Source of the DNA: Tretioscincus oriximinensis
Taxonomy: Eukaryota; Chordata; Lepidosauria; Squamata; Gymnophthalmidae
DNA: 64,000 nucleotides
Direction: 5' to 3'
Assembly (NCBI GenBank): GCA_022410635.1
Contig: JAJVDF010000210.1
Location: 565,216-629,215, forward strand
The notes below the pieces were generated by a model. It was not told where the DNA came from, made no database searches, and saw nothing but the letters and a program-made list of their open reading frames with translations. Made by a program: the position numbers and the translations under genes. Positions 45,646-57,239 of this stretch are shown here, piece by piece. Position 1 is the first letter of the stretch. Every line of letters starts with the position of its first letter.

Positions 45646-45725
45646 ATACTGCTCAAAACAATTAAGGGAACACTTTAACATAACAGTGTATGTTAAAATG
45701 TTCCCTTAATTGTTTTGAGCAGTAT
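45646..45725. mobile_element. Tc1/mariner-type miniature element
   Basis: 80 bp near-perfect palindrome. The left end reads ACTGCTCAAAACAATTAAGG and the right end is its complement, with TA at each border. The ACTGCTCAAAA...AAGGGAACA terminus is typical of a Tc1-like group in vertebrates. Only the two ends remain. Confidence 0.75.
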
Positions 45726-46204
45726 GTATACTTAAACTTGCACCTAAAGGTTTAGCACCTTTAATCTTCAAGGATACCCACAAATCTATCTAGGAACTGG
45801 AGATTACAGACAAAATCAGAAAATTAGGATTGTATCTAGAATTGTCATTGTGGGTCTGGAGAAGGCCAAGGCATTTGTTAAACAAAGAAAATGGGACATA
45901 AACTTCCAGTACAGTTATGTGACCTTTCACATTTTCTAGTCATTGAAGATACAGCCATGTATCACTCCTCTGCCAGCTATTTTAAATCTTTTACTATTCC
46001 CAGGTATAGATTGGCCTTCACAAAAGCTGGATTTAACATTGTACCCTCAATCCTTTTATAGGACAGATACAACCGGTTCTGTTATATTCAGAGTGCTGTT
46101 GTCCATGCAGGACAAATCAAGTTGAGGCTGTCATGCGACCCTGTTACATTGTAATTTCTATATGGCCTGACGTTCTACTTTTATCCTACCGGTTGTTGTC
46201 AACT

Positions 46205-46275
46205 CTCTACTAAAGGTCTTTATTTATCTTTATTCCCCACCCTATACTTGAATTTATCAGGGCAATCATAATAAA
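46205..46275 (-). mobile_element. SINE/LINE tail fragment
   Basis: TTTATTTATCTTTATTCCCCACC...TTATCAGGGCAATCATA is a diverged antisense copy of the shared tail. Confidence 0.5.
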
Positions 46276-46984
46276 TTGATTGAAAATAAATATATATAAA
46301 TAATATTTGTTTATTTGCTTGTTTCTGGCATGTACACCTCATTTTTTTTCTCCAAAGAGTTGGAGGTGCTGCATTTCATTCTCCACCCTGTGATATAAGT
46401 TTCACAATCTTGTGAGATGCATCAGTCTAACAGTGTCATACAACTCTGGTGCTGCATTTGAACTGTCCATCCTTTGCAACTGGTTTCCACAACTCTTATT
46501 AGAGCTGGCAAATATTTATACAGCCAGTGAGCAGCAATATTTCTTACTGCTAGTCAATCCCTGTAGCTAAATCACTGGCCTGATTTCTATGGTGATTTTT
46601 CCTCTGAGGGGGGGTCCTAAAACTATAAAACTGGATTACATAATCAGATTTTCAAATGACACATGGAATGTGCATCTAACCTTTCAGCTGGCTGATGTAT
46701 TTACTGGTGAAGGGTAACTCTCAAGCCATGTTTTCTCATAACATACATTCAATTTTGATTTATACTTTGAAATACACCTAAGCTAACAAATAAAGCAAGG
46801 TGGCCAAGAATAGCAAATAATGTTCTCTTTCAAGGTCTTTTCCACACAAAAAAATTCCACAAAAATAATTGGAGATGTGGGATTAGTTCCAAAAGGTGTT
46901 GCAGATGGTCCAAATGCAACCTTTTCAGCATCAGTAGTTAGACCTGGATTACNGTGATATTGAGCCGTTTGTGTTAGATTCAAA

Positions 46985-47275
46985 CATTGTTTTATGCTAT
47001 TGCCCCTCTATTGGCTATTTGGGATTTTCCAAACCTTCCAAAGGATTCTTGACTTTTGAGTAGTAATGGATATAATGGTCACTGGAAGTAAATTCACTCG
47101 TTCCAAACCATTTTACTTCACAGGCTCCTGAGATATCAATTCTAAATTTTGACATCTCATGTCTGACCACATCCAGCTTACTTTTATTCATAGATCTTAC
47201 CATTCCAGTTCTTAGTCCATATTGCTCTTTGCTATACTGCACTTTCTGTTCACCATAAGATAGATCCATCCCTGT
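46985..47275 (-). mobile_element. BovB (RTE) LINE, endonuclease region
   Basis: The minus-strand frame from 47269 encodes MNKSKLDVVRHEMSKFRID, then ISGACEVKWFG and SSDHYIHYYS. In the RTE/BovB apurinic-type endonuclease the equivalent text is a short amino-terminal segment with ELKW and DHYIYY. The copy has a change of the usual SELKW to CEVKW and stops at about 47015. Reverse transcriptase and the 3' end are missing, so it is a fragment of an inactive copy. BovB is common in squamates. Confidence 0.7.
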
Positions 47276-47329
47276 GTACCCGTTTAGCTTTGGCCCAGCT
47301 ACTTCATTCTTTCTGGAGCTACTTGAAGT

Positions 47330-49335
47330 TACTCTTTATTCTTCCCCAATAACTTATTGAAGACCTTCTATCTGGAGATTTACCTTCTAGGCTCATGTCT
47401 TTTTTTTTGCTACTGTTTTATTTGTAAAATACTGGTGTGGTTTGCTGTTTTCTTATCCAAAGAGCATACGTTATGTGAATTCTCACTATGGTCTGTCTTT
47501 CCTGAGTGGTCCTGCATGCACAACTCATAGCTTCATTGAGANGTGCAGCCCTCCACCACTATTGAGATGGTCCAGTAGTGCATACTGGAGTTGGGGTATA
47601 GAAGAGAAACAATGTAGTGAAATCGTATTTTATCCCCAGCCCAGAACTGTATTGTCAAAGTGGGACAACTCAGAATGTTCCTTCAGAACTTGTTGACCTA
47701 AGAATGAAAGATAAATCTTTTCTCTAACTCCTGAAGAACAGCCTGCTTTTTAAAGCTCTTGATAGGCCAGACACATGTTTTATGTTCCTTGCAGGATAAT
47801 TTATTATGATAAAAGTTTGCACTCTTTTACAGATAGCTACTAAAGAGTTCAGTTATGATCACGTACAGCAATCCTGTTTTGCTATGATCTCACAAAATAG
47901 GCACATAAAAGTGAATGCTGGAATGATGTGTAACTTTCTGATAAATGCATGCATTGTTTTTTGTTTGCTTTTAANTACCAACTGATATTTAAGACACAAT
48001 TATATTTTTAGATACACTGATGGTAATAGACAGAGCAGAGAGCAGAAGAAAACATTGTTATAGGTAACAAATACTCAGACTATCATAGTAAAATGAATCT
48101 TTTGACAGACATGTTAGCCCTTTCATGAAATAACGCTCCAGGCCCCCAAAATCTGTAGCAAGTACAAGGCCTTTGCATTTAAACAGCCTGGAAAACTACC
48201 TATGCAAGTTTATAGCCAACATTTGTTTTGCTTCAGCGTGAGGCAAGCTAAACAACTGACAGTATTTTTCCATTTGCTTCCAGAAATAATGGAAGAATAC
48301 ATGGAGGATTCTATGCAGAAACAGATTTCAGAGAAGGATCTCTACAGTTGCTTAGAAAATACCCACAGGATTTACCAGGTTTTAATGACAGAAACCCAAA
48401 TACTCCCCATACAGTTGACTTTCGTAGCCAAAGTAGTAATGAATGGCTATAATCCAGAATGACAGGGAAAGATCATCGGCCACTAGAGCTTAAATGTAAG
48501 AACAAGACACCATATTGCCATCTCATGTGGCCAGAAATAATGAGCTGATTGAATTCATGGTGCATCTCTGCTGTTTTCATGAAAAAGCTCAAATAAACAC
48601 CAAATTACAGTGGAGCATGGCAAATGCAAAGCCATATGTAAATCATTATGTATTCAGTTTTATGAGTTAATTGAAAACAAGGCTATGGAAATTGCAATAA
48701 CTAGGATGGGGAAAGGAAAATAAAATAAATGAAAAGACATTATTGTTGATCACCATCATTAATTAGATCAGAAGTCTTGTTCTGTTCAGATGGAATTCTC
48801 TTTGCATAGATTTTCATTTTTGANTTCTGTATAAACAAATGGAATGTAGTCAAGCAGCATCTTAGTTCACACCCAATACTAATGTATAAGATATAGTTTG
48901 AGAACTTATGCAAGTGCATAAATGGGTAGAAGGGGGCGTCTCACCCCCACCCCTACCATCCCGATGCACACATAGATATAGACATACACAAATAGTTGTC
49001 CAAATATTTGACTGTGAACTTGCCACTTTGCAACCTATATTCAAGTCCAAGTCAGGCACCTGCCTTGTCTATAGGTATTTCCCACTGACTGTTCAGTGGG
49101 AAATATCTTTCTCTGACCTTTGTGAGATGCAATCAGTGGAGCATTATGGTGCACCTGAGAAATGCACCCTCAGTATTTCTGCATGTTGCCTATGTCTGCA
49201 TGTTGCCTATGTCTTAAACCAGACTGCGGTCTTGTAAGGATGCTTCCCTGTTCTGCATCATACCATGCTTAGTAAAAACACAAATGACTAGCTCTATGGC
49301 TCTATAGATTTGAATCAAACTGTAAATCTATGGGA
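47330..49335. other. mostly unassigned, includes a weak exon candidate
   Basis: A candidate terminal exon at 48284-48452 is described in the findings. A 17 bp tandem duplication lies at 49181-49214. Nothing else was recognised. Confidence 0.45.
49181..49214. repeat. perfect 17 bp tandem duplication
   Basis: GCATGTTGCCTATGTCT occurs twice in direct succession. Confidence 0.95.
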
Positions 49336-49339
49336 CCTA

Positions 49340-49437
49340 GATGCTTACCACAGGGGCAAAATGTGGTGGGAAAGGTNGAATAGATATAAACCTTCGGGTG
49401 AAAAGGGTGGGGTATAAAAACCAAAATCTTCTTCTGC
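49340..49437 (+). mobile_element. SINE family 2, 3' part
   Basis: GTGGTGGGAAAGGTNGAATAG, AAACCTTCGGGTGAAAAGGG, GGGGTATAAAAACC and a CTTCTTCT tail. Confidence 0.7.
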
Positions 49438-49494
49438 GTAGGATTTTAATGCGAAAAATGTCAAAGCAAAAAAAAGGACAGTGACTGGTGCAAA

Positions 49495-49753
49495 ATTTTA
49501 TTTATCCTTTTATTTGTACTTATATCCCGCCCTATACCCGAAGGTCTCAGGGTGGCTAACCAAACGGTGGTGCACATAGCTTTTGTTGCTTTCTCCACAA
49601 CAGACACCCTGTGAAGTAGGTGGGGCTGAAAGAGTTCTAAAGAACTGTGACTGGCCAAGCTCACCCAGCAGGCTTTCATGGAGGAGTGGGGAATCAAACT
49701 GGGAGACTACCAGATAAGAGTTCAACACTCTAATCACTACACCAAACTGGCTC
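49495..49753 (-). mobile_element. SINE family 1, full length
   Basis: Antisense tail TTATTTGTACTTATATCCCG, body AACTGTGACTGGCCAAGCTC and head ACTACACCAAACTGGCTC. Nearly the same as 34111-34352. Confidence 0.85.
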
Positions 49754-49759
49754 ATGCAG

Positions 49760-50600
49760 GGTTTTTTATTTTTGGGGGTGGTGGTGGTGTTCTGCACCCA
49801 ATTCCTGATGTGAATCACCAAGGGCCAGTTTATCTATACATATTCATATCCTGATATCACTAACTGGATGGCAGCTGTCAAGCAAATGAGTTTTCTGGAA
49901 AGCATTCTGTGGCAAGGAGATACAAGAGCTATATCTGAAGCCTTGTAGTAAGCATGCATGAATGAATCAGTCCAGGTATGCAATGGGTAATCAAGTATAA
50001 AAATAAGCAAGCAATATGAATGATACTATAAGCCTACCTTAAACTGATTGCAGCATCTGGCAATAGTTATTTTTCCTTGTAGAGCAATTCCTCTATAATC
50101 AAGGCAGATGACATAAAACCCTCGATGATAAGCTTTGCTTTCTCAAAAAAAATGGTGTAAACCCACCTTTCAGGGACATACAGTATCTGATTATAGTATT
50201 ATGCAGAAATATATTTTTTCTGACATTCATCTGACGTTCCTCTGATACTATACAAATAAATAACGAATGGGGCTGAGTCAACAGAGAGGTGACTTCATGA
50301 CATTTGTGTACCGGGTTTGCAAGAATAGTAAAAGAAAATAAATCAGAATAACTCAGGTTAAGAATTTATCCCGATATGGATTTTTTCACACTATAACGAT
50401 ATTGTGGGAAAGATGCTGTATGTGAGAGTGAGGATTCAGCTNCGATAGAAGTATTGATCATTGCATATTTTCCTTCTAATACTTATGCAGCTTTTATAGT
50501 GTATTGTCCACTCTTTGCACTATGACAATACAATCTAGATATTCTCTGCCAAGAACGTATTGCTTCTTCTGCTTAGGTGGATAGTCCAAAAGTCCTATCG
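49760..50600. other. unassigned stretch
   Basis: No family, exon or RNA gene was recognised. Confidence 0.5.
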
Positions 50601-50603
50601 ATT

Positions 50604-50822
50604 GAGGCAGGAATGGCTCAGAGGTTAAGAGATGGTCTTTTGTGCGAGAGATCCATTCTCGAAGCCCTGGGTCAGCTGTGGAGAGGATGAGCGCCCTCTA
50701 CTGGCCTCAGCTTCAGCCAATTCAGCTGTTCGAAAGAAAGTAGATTTGCAATCTACAATTCAAGTAGATTCATGACTACCACCTCTAATCTGGTGGGGAA
50801 GATAGAAGACCTTCATGAGACC
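50604..50822 (+). mobile_element. SINE family 2, head and body
   Basis: The best-kept family 2 head: AATGGCTCAGAGGTTAAGAG (A-box region) and CATTCTCGAAGCCCTGGG (B-box region), then CGCCCTCTACTGGCC and CTAATCTGGTGGGGAAGATAG. The 3' third is lost. Confidence 0.75.
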
Positions 50823-51049
50823 TACAACATACCTCTATGGGTACAGGTACACCATTTGCTAGTTCAACTGGTTCAGTAACAGTGAACATTCCAAAACACT
50901 AGAATTCATCACATAAACTGCCAAGCTAATGCACCCTATTATGCTGTTGTTAAGAGAGAAGGAGATTAAATCCTAGACATCTTGCAAGCAGCCGATCTCA
51001 AAAAATCTTCTCCCATTTGCCGAGATCTGCAGATATGGTTCATTCNTCT

Positions 51050-51223
51050 TTCCCCTGGCCTTTCACCTGGCCTTTGGCTGAAGAAATGTCATTTCTGTCC
51101 CCACTTTTAGATACTGTTTTACACTGTTTTTAATTTGTTAATTTTTTATTGATGTTTTACTGTTGGCTGCGCTGCGACCTTCAGGAATAGGGTGTGGTAT
51201 AAATATAAATAAATAAATAAATA
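51050..51223 (+). mobile_element. (AAAT)n-tailed LINE 3' end
   Basis: CCTGGCCTTTGGCTGAAGAAAT, TTTTAGATACTGTTTTACAC, GGTGTGGTATAAATATAAAT and an (AAAT)n tail. Confidence 0.75.
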
Positions 51224-51224
51224 T

Positions 51225-52465
51225 TTGTATGAAACATATTAGACACCAGACACATACTTTTAATCCAACCTTTAATCAACTAAATTGAATACCTTTACAT
51301 AAGATTTACTGTACTTCACCTTCTACAGAGGCGTCCAGTTGCAGTCTGCAGCTTCTCTGGCATTCTGATGAATTTGATCTTTGTCTCATTTAATGTGTCA
51401 AAACTTTGTTATACCATTCCCAGGATGTGACAAAATAACATTTGGCTAATGTAGTTACAACTAATTTTTCCTTCTTTCAATTAATGCATTTTATTTTTTT
51501 TATATCTTGCTTATATTTGGTCAGTGACGGTAAAAAAAACTATTCAACTAGTCACAAATAACATAAAGAAATGCAAAATACAAATGCAAACAAATATAAT
51601 AATGCACATAAAGGNGTAATAGAGCATAGAAATAGGGTTTTCTTTCAGAAATTAAGCTGGAAACAGATATAATAGATGAATTGCAATTCCTGGCAGCTTT
51701 TAAAAGTTGCCCTGAGGGCTAAAAAGGGACACTATCTCAGAAATAAGACAGCATGCACACAAGCTAGGCTCTAAGAGACCATACTAAAGATTTAGATAAT
51801 AAACCATAGGCTGACTGGGAAAGTTTTTTGCTGATGGCAGTCTTGTTATTGTGACAGGAAATGACTCAGCCTTGGCAAAAGAATGCAGATACTTTATTCA
51901 GTAACATGAGGTGGTCATTTCCACACATACACACCACAGAAACCACCATTTCGCAAGGCAACAGGTTTGGTTTGGGAAAATAAAACTATTTTAAAACCTA
52001 CTCTGTTCTGGAGAAGGCAGGGGAATACCAACCCAGATTACCCTTCCTTGTTATTCAGTCCTTTCGAGGCAAGTCAGGATTTGTTCCTTTACTTGTTTAA
52101 AGGTTTGAAAAAATTCCACAACCCCATTTGCTTCCCATGATATTGAGGAGAATATTTCTGTTTCTCTGCACGGAGGGCCTCAGTTTCTCTTTCTCTTCAG
52201 AGTCATCAACCTGACCGTCAACATGAATAAACAGGGTATGTGCAACAACTGGATAACATTTCCTGATAACATGAGAGTGATGTCAATATTCAAGAAAGCG
52301 AGAGCACTTCATAACACGCTTTTCAAGCATCCCTTCCTCAGCTGTCACTGGATATTTTAAAAACAGTTGCACACCGATCTGTCAGCGAGCTTTTTATAAA
52401 GATGGAGGAACTGAGCCTTCCACATATTATTAACTTCCTTCTCATATTATGCTGTTGGTGGTAGA
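51225..52465. other. unassigned stretch
   Basis: No recognisable repeat or gene was seen. Confidence 0.5.
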
Positions 52466-52470
52466 GTCCC

Positions 52471-52749
52471 AGACTAAGTGTGATAAAGGAGACATGGATA
52501 GGGGAAGATGAGGAAACATGCGTCCGATTGACGCTTGGCATTCTTTTACAGAAAATGGTCTAAGGAACCTGCTGTCCACATGCCATTCCATGCTAGCACA
52601 GGCCATGGCAGGACCTAGATTAGCCTGGAATGGTACCAGGACATCAGGGCTCTTAGAATACTCTCTGGAATAGAATATGGTCAAGTGTGAATCAGGCCCA
52701 TGTTTCCTCATCTCCCGCTATCCACGTCTCCTTTATCACACCTAGTCTG
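52471..52749. mobile_element. inverted-repeat miniature element, 51 bp arms
   Basis: Arms 52471-52521 and 52699-52749 match at about 46 of 50 positions (core TGTGATAAAGGAGAC, AGATGAGGAAACATG). The 177 bp centre holds a family E block (CATGCTAGCACAGGCCATGG). The superfamily is unknown and no target duplication is clear. Confidence 0.65.
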
Positions 52750-52898
52750 AGATGCCACCTAGTATGGCTTTCCTAGTATGGAAAGCCAGAGGCGGCATCT
52801 ACACACAATAATAAAAAAATGACTCAAATGTAGTGCAATGTCTGCAAACTAATAATGTAATACAAATTAAAAAACTCAAAATATACATCCAAATATAC

Positions 52899-53141
52899 TA
52901 GACAGGTTTATGGACACCAAGGGTATAAATGGATACTAGGATGGATGCCTGGATGTTGCCTCTGGGATGGAGCAACAGGCAGGACTCCTAAAATACCATT
53001 TGCAGGGAGTCATGAACAGGAGCATATTTTGCTTTCCTCTGTTCAGACTGCCCAAGTGCATCTGGTGAGCCTCTGTGTGACACAGAAAGCTGGACTTGAT
53101 GGGCTGTGGCCTGATCCAGTATGGCTCTTCTTATGTTCTTA
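52899..53141 (+). mobile_element. CR1-type LINE 3' UTR
   Basis: Starts TAGACAGGTTTATGGACACC and runs through the complete 3' UTR to CTTCTTATGTTCTT. Well kept and without ORF2. Confidence 0.85.
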
Positions 53142-53144
53142 AAG

Positions 53145-53835
53145 GGCATTAATGGGGTACGTTATAGGTAACGTCTGCCCTTCTGAACTGCAGACAAGAG
53201 TTGAGACCCAAGCAGCAGCAGAGAACTGTCCAACTGAAAGAACTGAGTGGAACTGTTGGTAATTCTTAGACCTTTTTGAAAGTAATTAAGTTTGCTACTG
53301 TGTGGGGCCTTAACCTTCTTCTGAGCCTCTCTTTCCTGCAGCTCTTTCTTCTGTACCGACTGTTCTCTGGTGAGCCCCACACTCTACCAGCACACTGTGT
53401 TTGCAATAGATCCAGCAAGGGTTGCCATGACATAAATTAAATTCCTGCCCATACCCCACCCCAACCGTGGTCCAACTGTCCGCCCAGACTAAAATGTAAA
53501 ATGGGAGATTGTCTGCAAAATCCATAGCATATGGCAACCCTAGATGCCTGGTTTAGGGGGCCCTGTTTTCTCAGCTGTAGAGAGGCAGCCAGGCTGACCC
53601 AGGGAAGCATGTGGAATCGTGCACGTCTGTCTATTCAAGTTAAGCAGGGGAATACATTTAGACAGCTGCGCCACACCAACTGTGCCACTGAAATGCATCC
53701 CAACTGCTCACACCAGCTTCAGAGCAGCACAAAAGCAGGATCTGTCCCCAGACAAGTCATTCAAGTGGAAACTGACTCTTTTTCAGGAAGTGAAAAGCTG
53801 NAAATCATTCAAGACACTGAATCTATTTTATTACA
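53145..53835. other. unassigned stretch
   Basis: The open frames on both strands (53310-53537 and 53531-53953) have no known motif. The second runs into a family C block. Confidence 0.5.
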
Positions 53836-53839
53836 AGCC

Positions 53840-53955
53840 AGTCAGGATTTCAGAGAAGTTGGTATGTTAGTTTGGGTCCAGAATCTAGCTCTGCTAGTAT
53901 CTGAAGACGTAGACTTGTCAACTGAAGTTCTTTTCTTGTTGGTCTCTAGCTGACT
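53840..53955. mobile_element. family C half-element
   Basis: GTTAGTTTGGGTCCAGAATC, GAAGACGTAGACTTGTCAAC and TTCTTGTTGGTCTCTAGCTG follow the family order. Confidence 0.55.
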
Positions 53956-53995
53956 AATCATTCCATTACTCAAATGGAGATGGCAGCGTTTGACC

Positions 53996-54302
53996 TGCTA
54001 TCCCTTCATTTGCTCATTCGCTAAGGAATCCGTCTCTCATCTGGGCGATGGGGTTTCAAAGCCCTGTGACAGACGTGGGGAGGGGTGAGCACCTTCCACT
54101 CACCTGTAGCTCTAGTCAACCCAGCTATTCGAAAGCATGAATTGCAAGAATTGCAACTGATTGCAAGTAGATAAATGGGAACCACTACAGCCTGGTTGTG
54201 AAGATAGAATGTAAGCTTTGGGGCAAAATACCCTTGTAAGCCGCTTTGAGTCCCTTTGAAAGGTGAGAAAAGCGGGGTATAAGAACCCAGTTCTTCTTCT
54301 TA
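53996..54302 (+). mobile_element. SINE family 2, near full length
   Basis: Aligns with 15759-16068 along its length: GGGGTTTCAAAGCCCTGTGAC, GGGGAGGGGTGAGCACC, GCAAGTAGATAAATGGGAACC, CTTGTAAGCCGCTTTGAGTCC, AAAGCGGGGTATAAGAACCC and a (TTC)n tail. Confidence 0.8.
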
Positions 54303-54304
54303 TA

Positions 54305-55190
54305 TCTTTCAAAGAAACCAGAAAAACGGGGGGGGGGGGGGAGAGAGACAAAGATTGGCAGAGGGATTAGAAAATTACACTGGGGCCTAGGAAGATTCAG
54401 ATTTAAATGATTACTCGTGAACCTTCAGACTAACTAACTCACAAATTATCCTATAAACTGTTTTCTGAATCTCAAGTCCTTATTTTTCAGTGCAATAAAA
54501 GTACAAGAACCTATAGTTGAAGAAACCTTTCAGTCAGGTGGGCTACCTAGTGCAAACACAGGAGCTGAGGGTTCACCTTTTCCCCCATCCCACCCCAGAC
54601 AGATATGTACATCTACATTACAGCAGCTTAGTTTATCAGTGTTTCCACAAGGCATTAAATTAGCAAAACCAAACTTTGGTAAACAAGAGCTGTAATTACG
54701 ATTGTACCTACTTAGGGCTAAAGCCAATCAAGGAGGGCGATACCCCAACCAAGATGAGAAACAAACAGAGAGCATTAAACTATCTATTGTCCAAATCTGA
54801 AGTTGTATCCCTTTCTGACACTTTTTTTTTTCTAAAATGACCTTTGCACCTGGTCTTGACACAGGGTCTCCTCTTTCCCAGCTAAAGAGAAAAGGTCACT
54901 GCAGGCTGTTTGTTTCCTTCCACCAAAAGAAACTTCAGCAAGGTTCTGTGGTGACAGAAGCACTGGGAGCCAGACCATAACATCTTATGCACAGACTCAC
55001 CAATTATTGTTGAAGTTATGAAAAGGATGTATACAATTATAGTCAGACTAGGCGATTCTGTATGCCAACTACGGGTGAAAGAACTAATAGGAACTAATAG
55101 CTGAGATCCAGTGATAGTACAAGATAAAAAGGTATACTCTGTTATGATATCATAGAGGTTGGAATTAATCCATGACTGCAGCATTACTTC
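54305..55190. other. unassigned stretch
   Basis: Contains a poly-G run near 54329-54342. No repeat family was recognised. Confidence 0.5.
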
Positions 55191-55194
55191 AACA

Positions 55195-56095
55195 CATGAG
55201 TAATATGTGTCTGGCCAGTCGTTCCAACTAGCAGTCTAGCTGCTGCATTCTGCACCAGCTGCAGCTTTCAAACTATTTTCTTTTTTTCTTTTTTTTATAA
55301 TATTTTTATTAATGTATATAAAGTATGACATTATGAAATACACACATATAAAATACACATTGAAATCATCCATTTCTCAATACATGNCATACAATAAAAA
55401 AGAACCCTCCACCTCACCAAAAAGTGCTCCCCCTCCCNCCCCCCCCTACTTGAGGATATCCAACACAATCTTANNTAAATCTTTTCAAATCCAAAATCCA
55501 ATATATTGTAAATGCCGTGGGTGAATACATCTTATGAAATATCACATAGGAAATGAAGGCCCTCCATTTTTTCTCCCATATTAGATGAAGTGTAATTCCC
55601 AATCTTCTTAGCCTTCTTTCCCTTAAAAAGTCAAAGAGTACAATTTCTGCCATATAATCATACCAGGCTTCCATGGTCCCTTTTTCTTTATCTTTCCATC
55701 CCCTTGCAATCTGAATATGAGCTGCCCTTATCCCTTGCTTAAGTATATATACCTTATCTCGCTCTATTTGTCTTAAATTCTTATTTCCTATAAGGACCTC
55801 CTTCACCACAGGGATATTTACCTGAAGTATATTTTTAAGTTCCCCTGTTATCTCCTCCCAATACTTCTTTACTTCTCTGCAATCAAACCACATATGCATA
55901 TAAGTCCCTGTATCTGTGCCACAATGCCAACACAACGATGGCTTTCAAACTATTTTCAAAGGCTGCCCCATATAGAGTGAATTACAATAGTCCAGTCTGG
56001 AAGTTACCAGCACATGGATTATTGTAGCCAAATCGTCCCTGTACAGAAATGGCTGTAACATGCAAACCAGGCATAGCTACCACTTCTATGCTGCT
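55195..56095 (-). mobile_element. old LINE fragment split by an L1
   Basis: 55195-55263 (GCAGTCTAGCTGCTGCATTC, TGCACCAGCTGCAGC) and 55958-56095 (AAAGGCTGCCCCATATAGAGTG, ATTACAATAGTCCAGTCTGG) are adjacent blocks of one antisense squamate LINE. The L1 at 55281-55940 separates them. Confidence 0.6.
55281..55940 (-). mobile_element. L1 LINE, 5'-truncated insertion
   Basis: 660 bp. The minus strand opens at 55935 with the ORF2 Cys-His motif (CWHCG...H.W.DC) followed by KKYWEEITGELK, an AAHIQIARGWKD segment and a Trp- and basic-rich end. This is the carboxy end of vertebrate L1 ORF2. A poly-A end appears as T-rich sequence at 55281-55300. A perfect 17 bp target duplication (GCTTTCAAACTATTTTC) is present at 55264-55280 and 55941-55957. 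The truncation point lies just before the Cys-His motif. The copy lacks endonuclease and reverse transcriptase. Confidence 0.92.
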
Positions 56096-56365
56096 ATTAA
56101 GCTACTTGTCTCTTTACTCTGCAGATGTAGCCTCTGACCACATAGCTGTAAGATAAGCAGAACTGCAATTTCCCTTCTCCTTTCTGAGTATACTCCACCC
56201 TGAAAAGTGAAATTGGGAACATTTCAGCAAAGGCGGAAACAGAAATGAGCCCTTCCAGTTTCTTCAGCAAATGCCGCAAGTTCCTTGACAATTGCACTGC
56301 CCCCCACCCCCCAAAAAAATAAATAAATAAAAATACGCTACAAATATTTCCTTCTTTTTTCTCCT

Positions 56366-56475
56366 CACAGGGTGTCTGTTGTGGAGAAAGCAACAAAAGC
56401 TATGTGCGCTATCCGCCCAGAGACCTTCGGGTATAGGGCGGGATATAAGTACAAATAAATAAATAAAATAAATAG
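56366..56475 (+). mobile_element. SINE family 1, 3' half
   Basis: GGGTGTCTGTTGTGGAGAAAG and CCAGAGACCTTCGGGTATAGG, a GGCGGGATATAAGTACAAAT block and an (AAAT)n tail. The tRNA head is missing. Confidence 0.75.
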
Positions 56476-56639
56476 TTTAAAGACAAATAGATCTGAAAAG
56501 TTTCCAATGAGTCTGTGAGGAAAGGATACTGCTTTGATTCATTACTAACTTATTATATTATTATGCATTCACACCTAGATTTTAATACAGCTTGAATCCA
56601 CTAGCAGAGTGAGATAACTGATTTGATTATTGCAAGATT

Positions 56640-56735
56640 TTGGGACCTGCCGTAGTCTACATTAGCATGTAGCTGGCAGGCTCTTATCCCAAGATATAAC
56701 CCAGAATAAGGCTCAGTGGGGACAGGACCTACATG
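56640..56735. mobile_element. family E block
   Basis: GGGACCTGCCGTAGTCTACATT, AGCATGTAGCTGGCAGG and AACCCAGAATAAGGCTC match, in reverse orientation, the 23255-23325 block. Confidence 0.45.
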
Positions 56736-57019
56736 CATTTGATATGTGTATGGGGATATTATATTTCAAATAGGTTTTAGTGTTTTGCATTTGTATCACC
56801 TGCTATNATCCGCCTTTCAAGTGAAAGCCAGGATGCAGATGATCTGTGCCATAGTCACACACATGCTTTTAATCATGTTTAATTCTGAAGATCTGAATTG
56901 ATAAATAGAAAAAACAAGTGGTCCCCCCCCCCCCTTTTCAGTCATGTTCTTTGGGACTGACAGGACAGCTGTAATGTGGGCAAAAAGAGTGCTTATCCCA
57001 AGCAATAAGTTGAAGGGGT

Positions 57020-57238
57020 ACCAAAGTGGTCACGGCACTATACTTTCTAACTTTCTAACAGTCAGGGTGATAAACCAGTGGAACAGTTTGCCACATGGGG
57101 TGGTGAGTTCGCCTTCCCTGGAAGTCTTCAAACAGAGACTGGACAGCCATCCTGCATCGNGCAGGGGGTTGGACCCGATGACCCCGGAGGTCCCTTCCAA
57201 CTCTATGATTCTATGATTCTATGATTCTATGATTCTAT
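57020..57238 (+). mobile_element. CR1 LINE 3' end, classic (ATTCTATG)n type
   Basis: The plus strand encodes the CR1 ORF2 end VRVINQWNSLPHGVVSSPSL and EVFKQRLDSH. It continues with GGTTGGACCCGATGACC and GGTCCCTTCCAACTCTATG, then at least four ATTCTATG octamers to 57238. This is the form known from birds and many reptiles, distinct from the TTCTTATG-type copies in this window. Confidence 0.9.
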
Positions 57239-57239
57239 A

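Noticed and set aside
57202..57238. Tandem array or telomere-like repeat
   Set aside because: The ATTCTATG octamers are the normal CR1 3' end.
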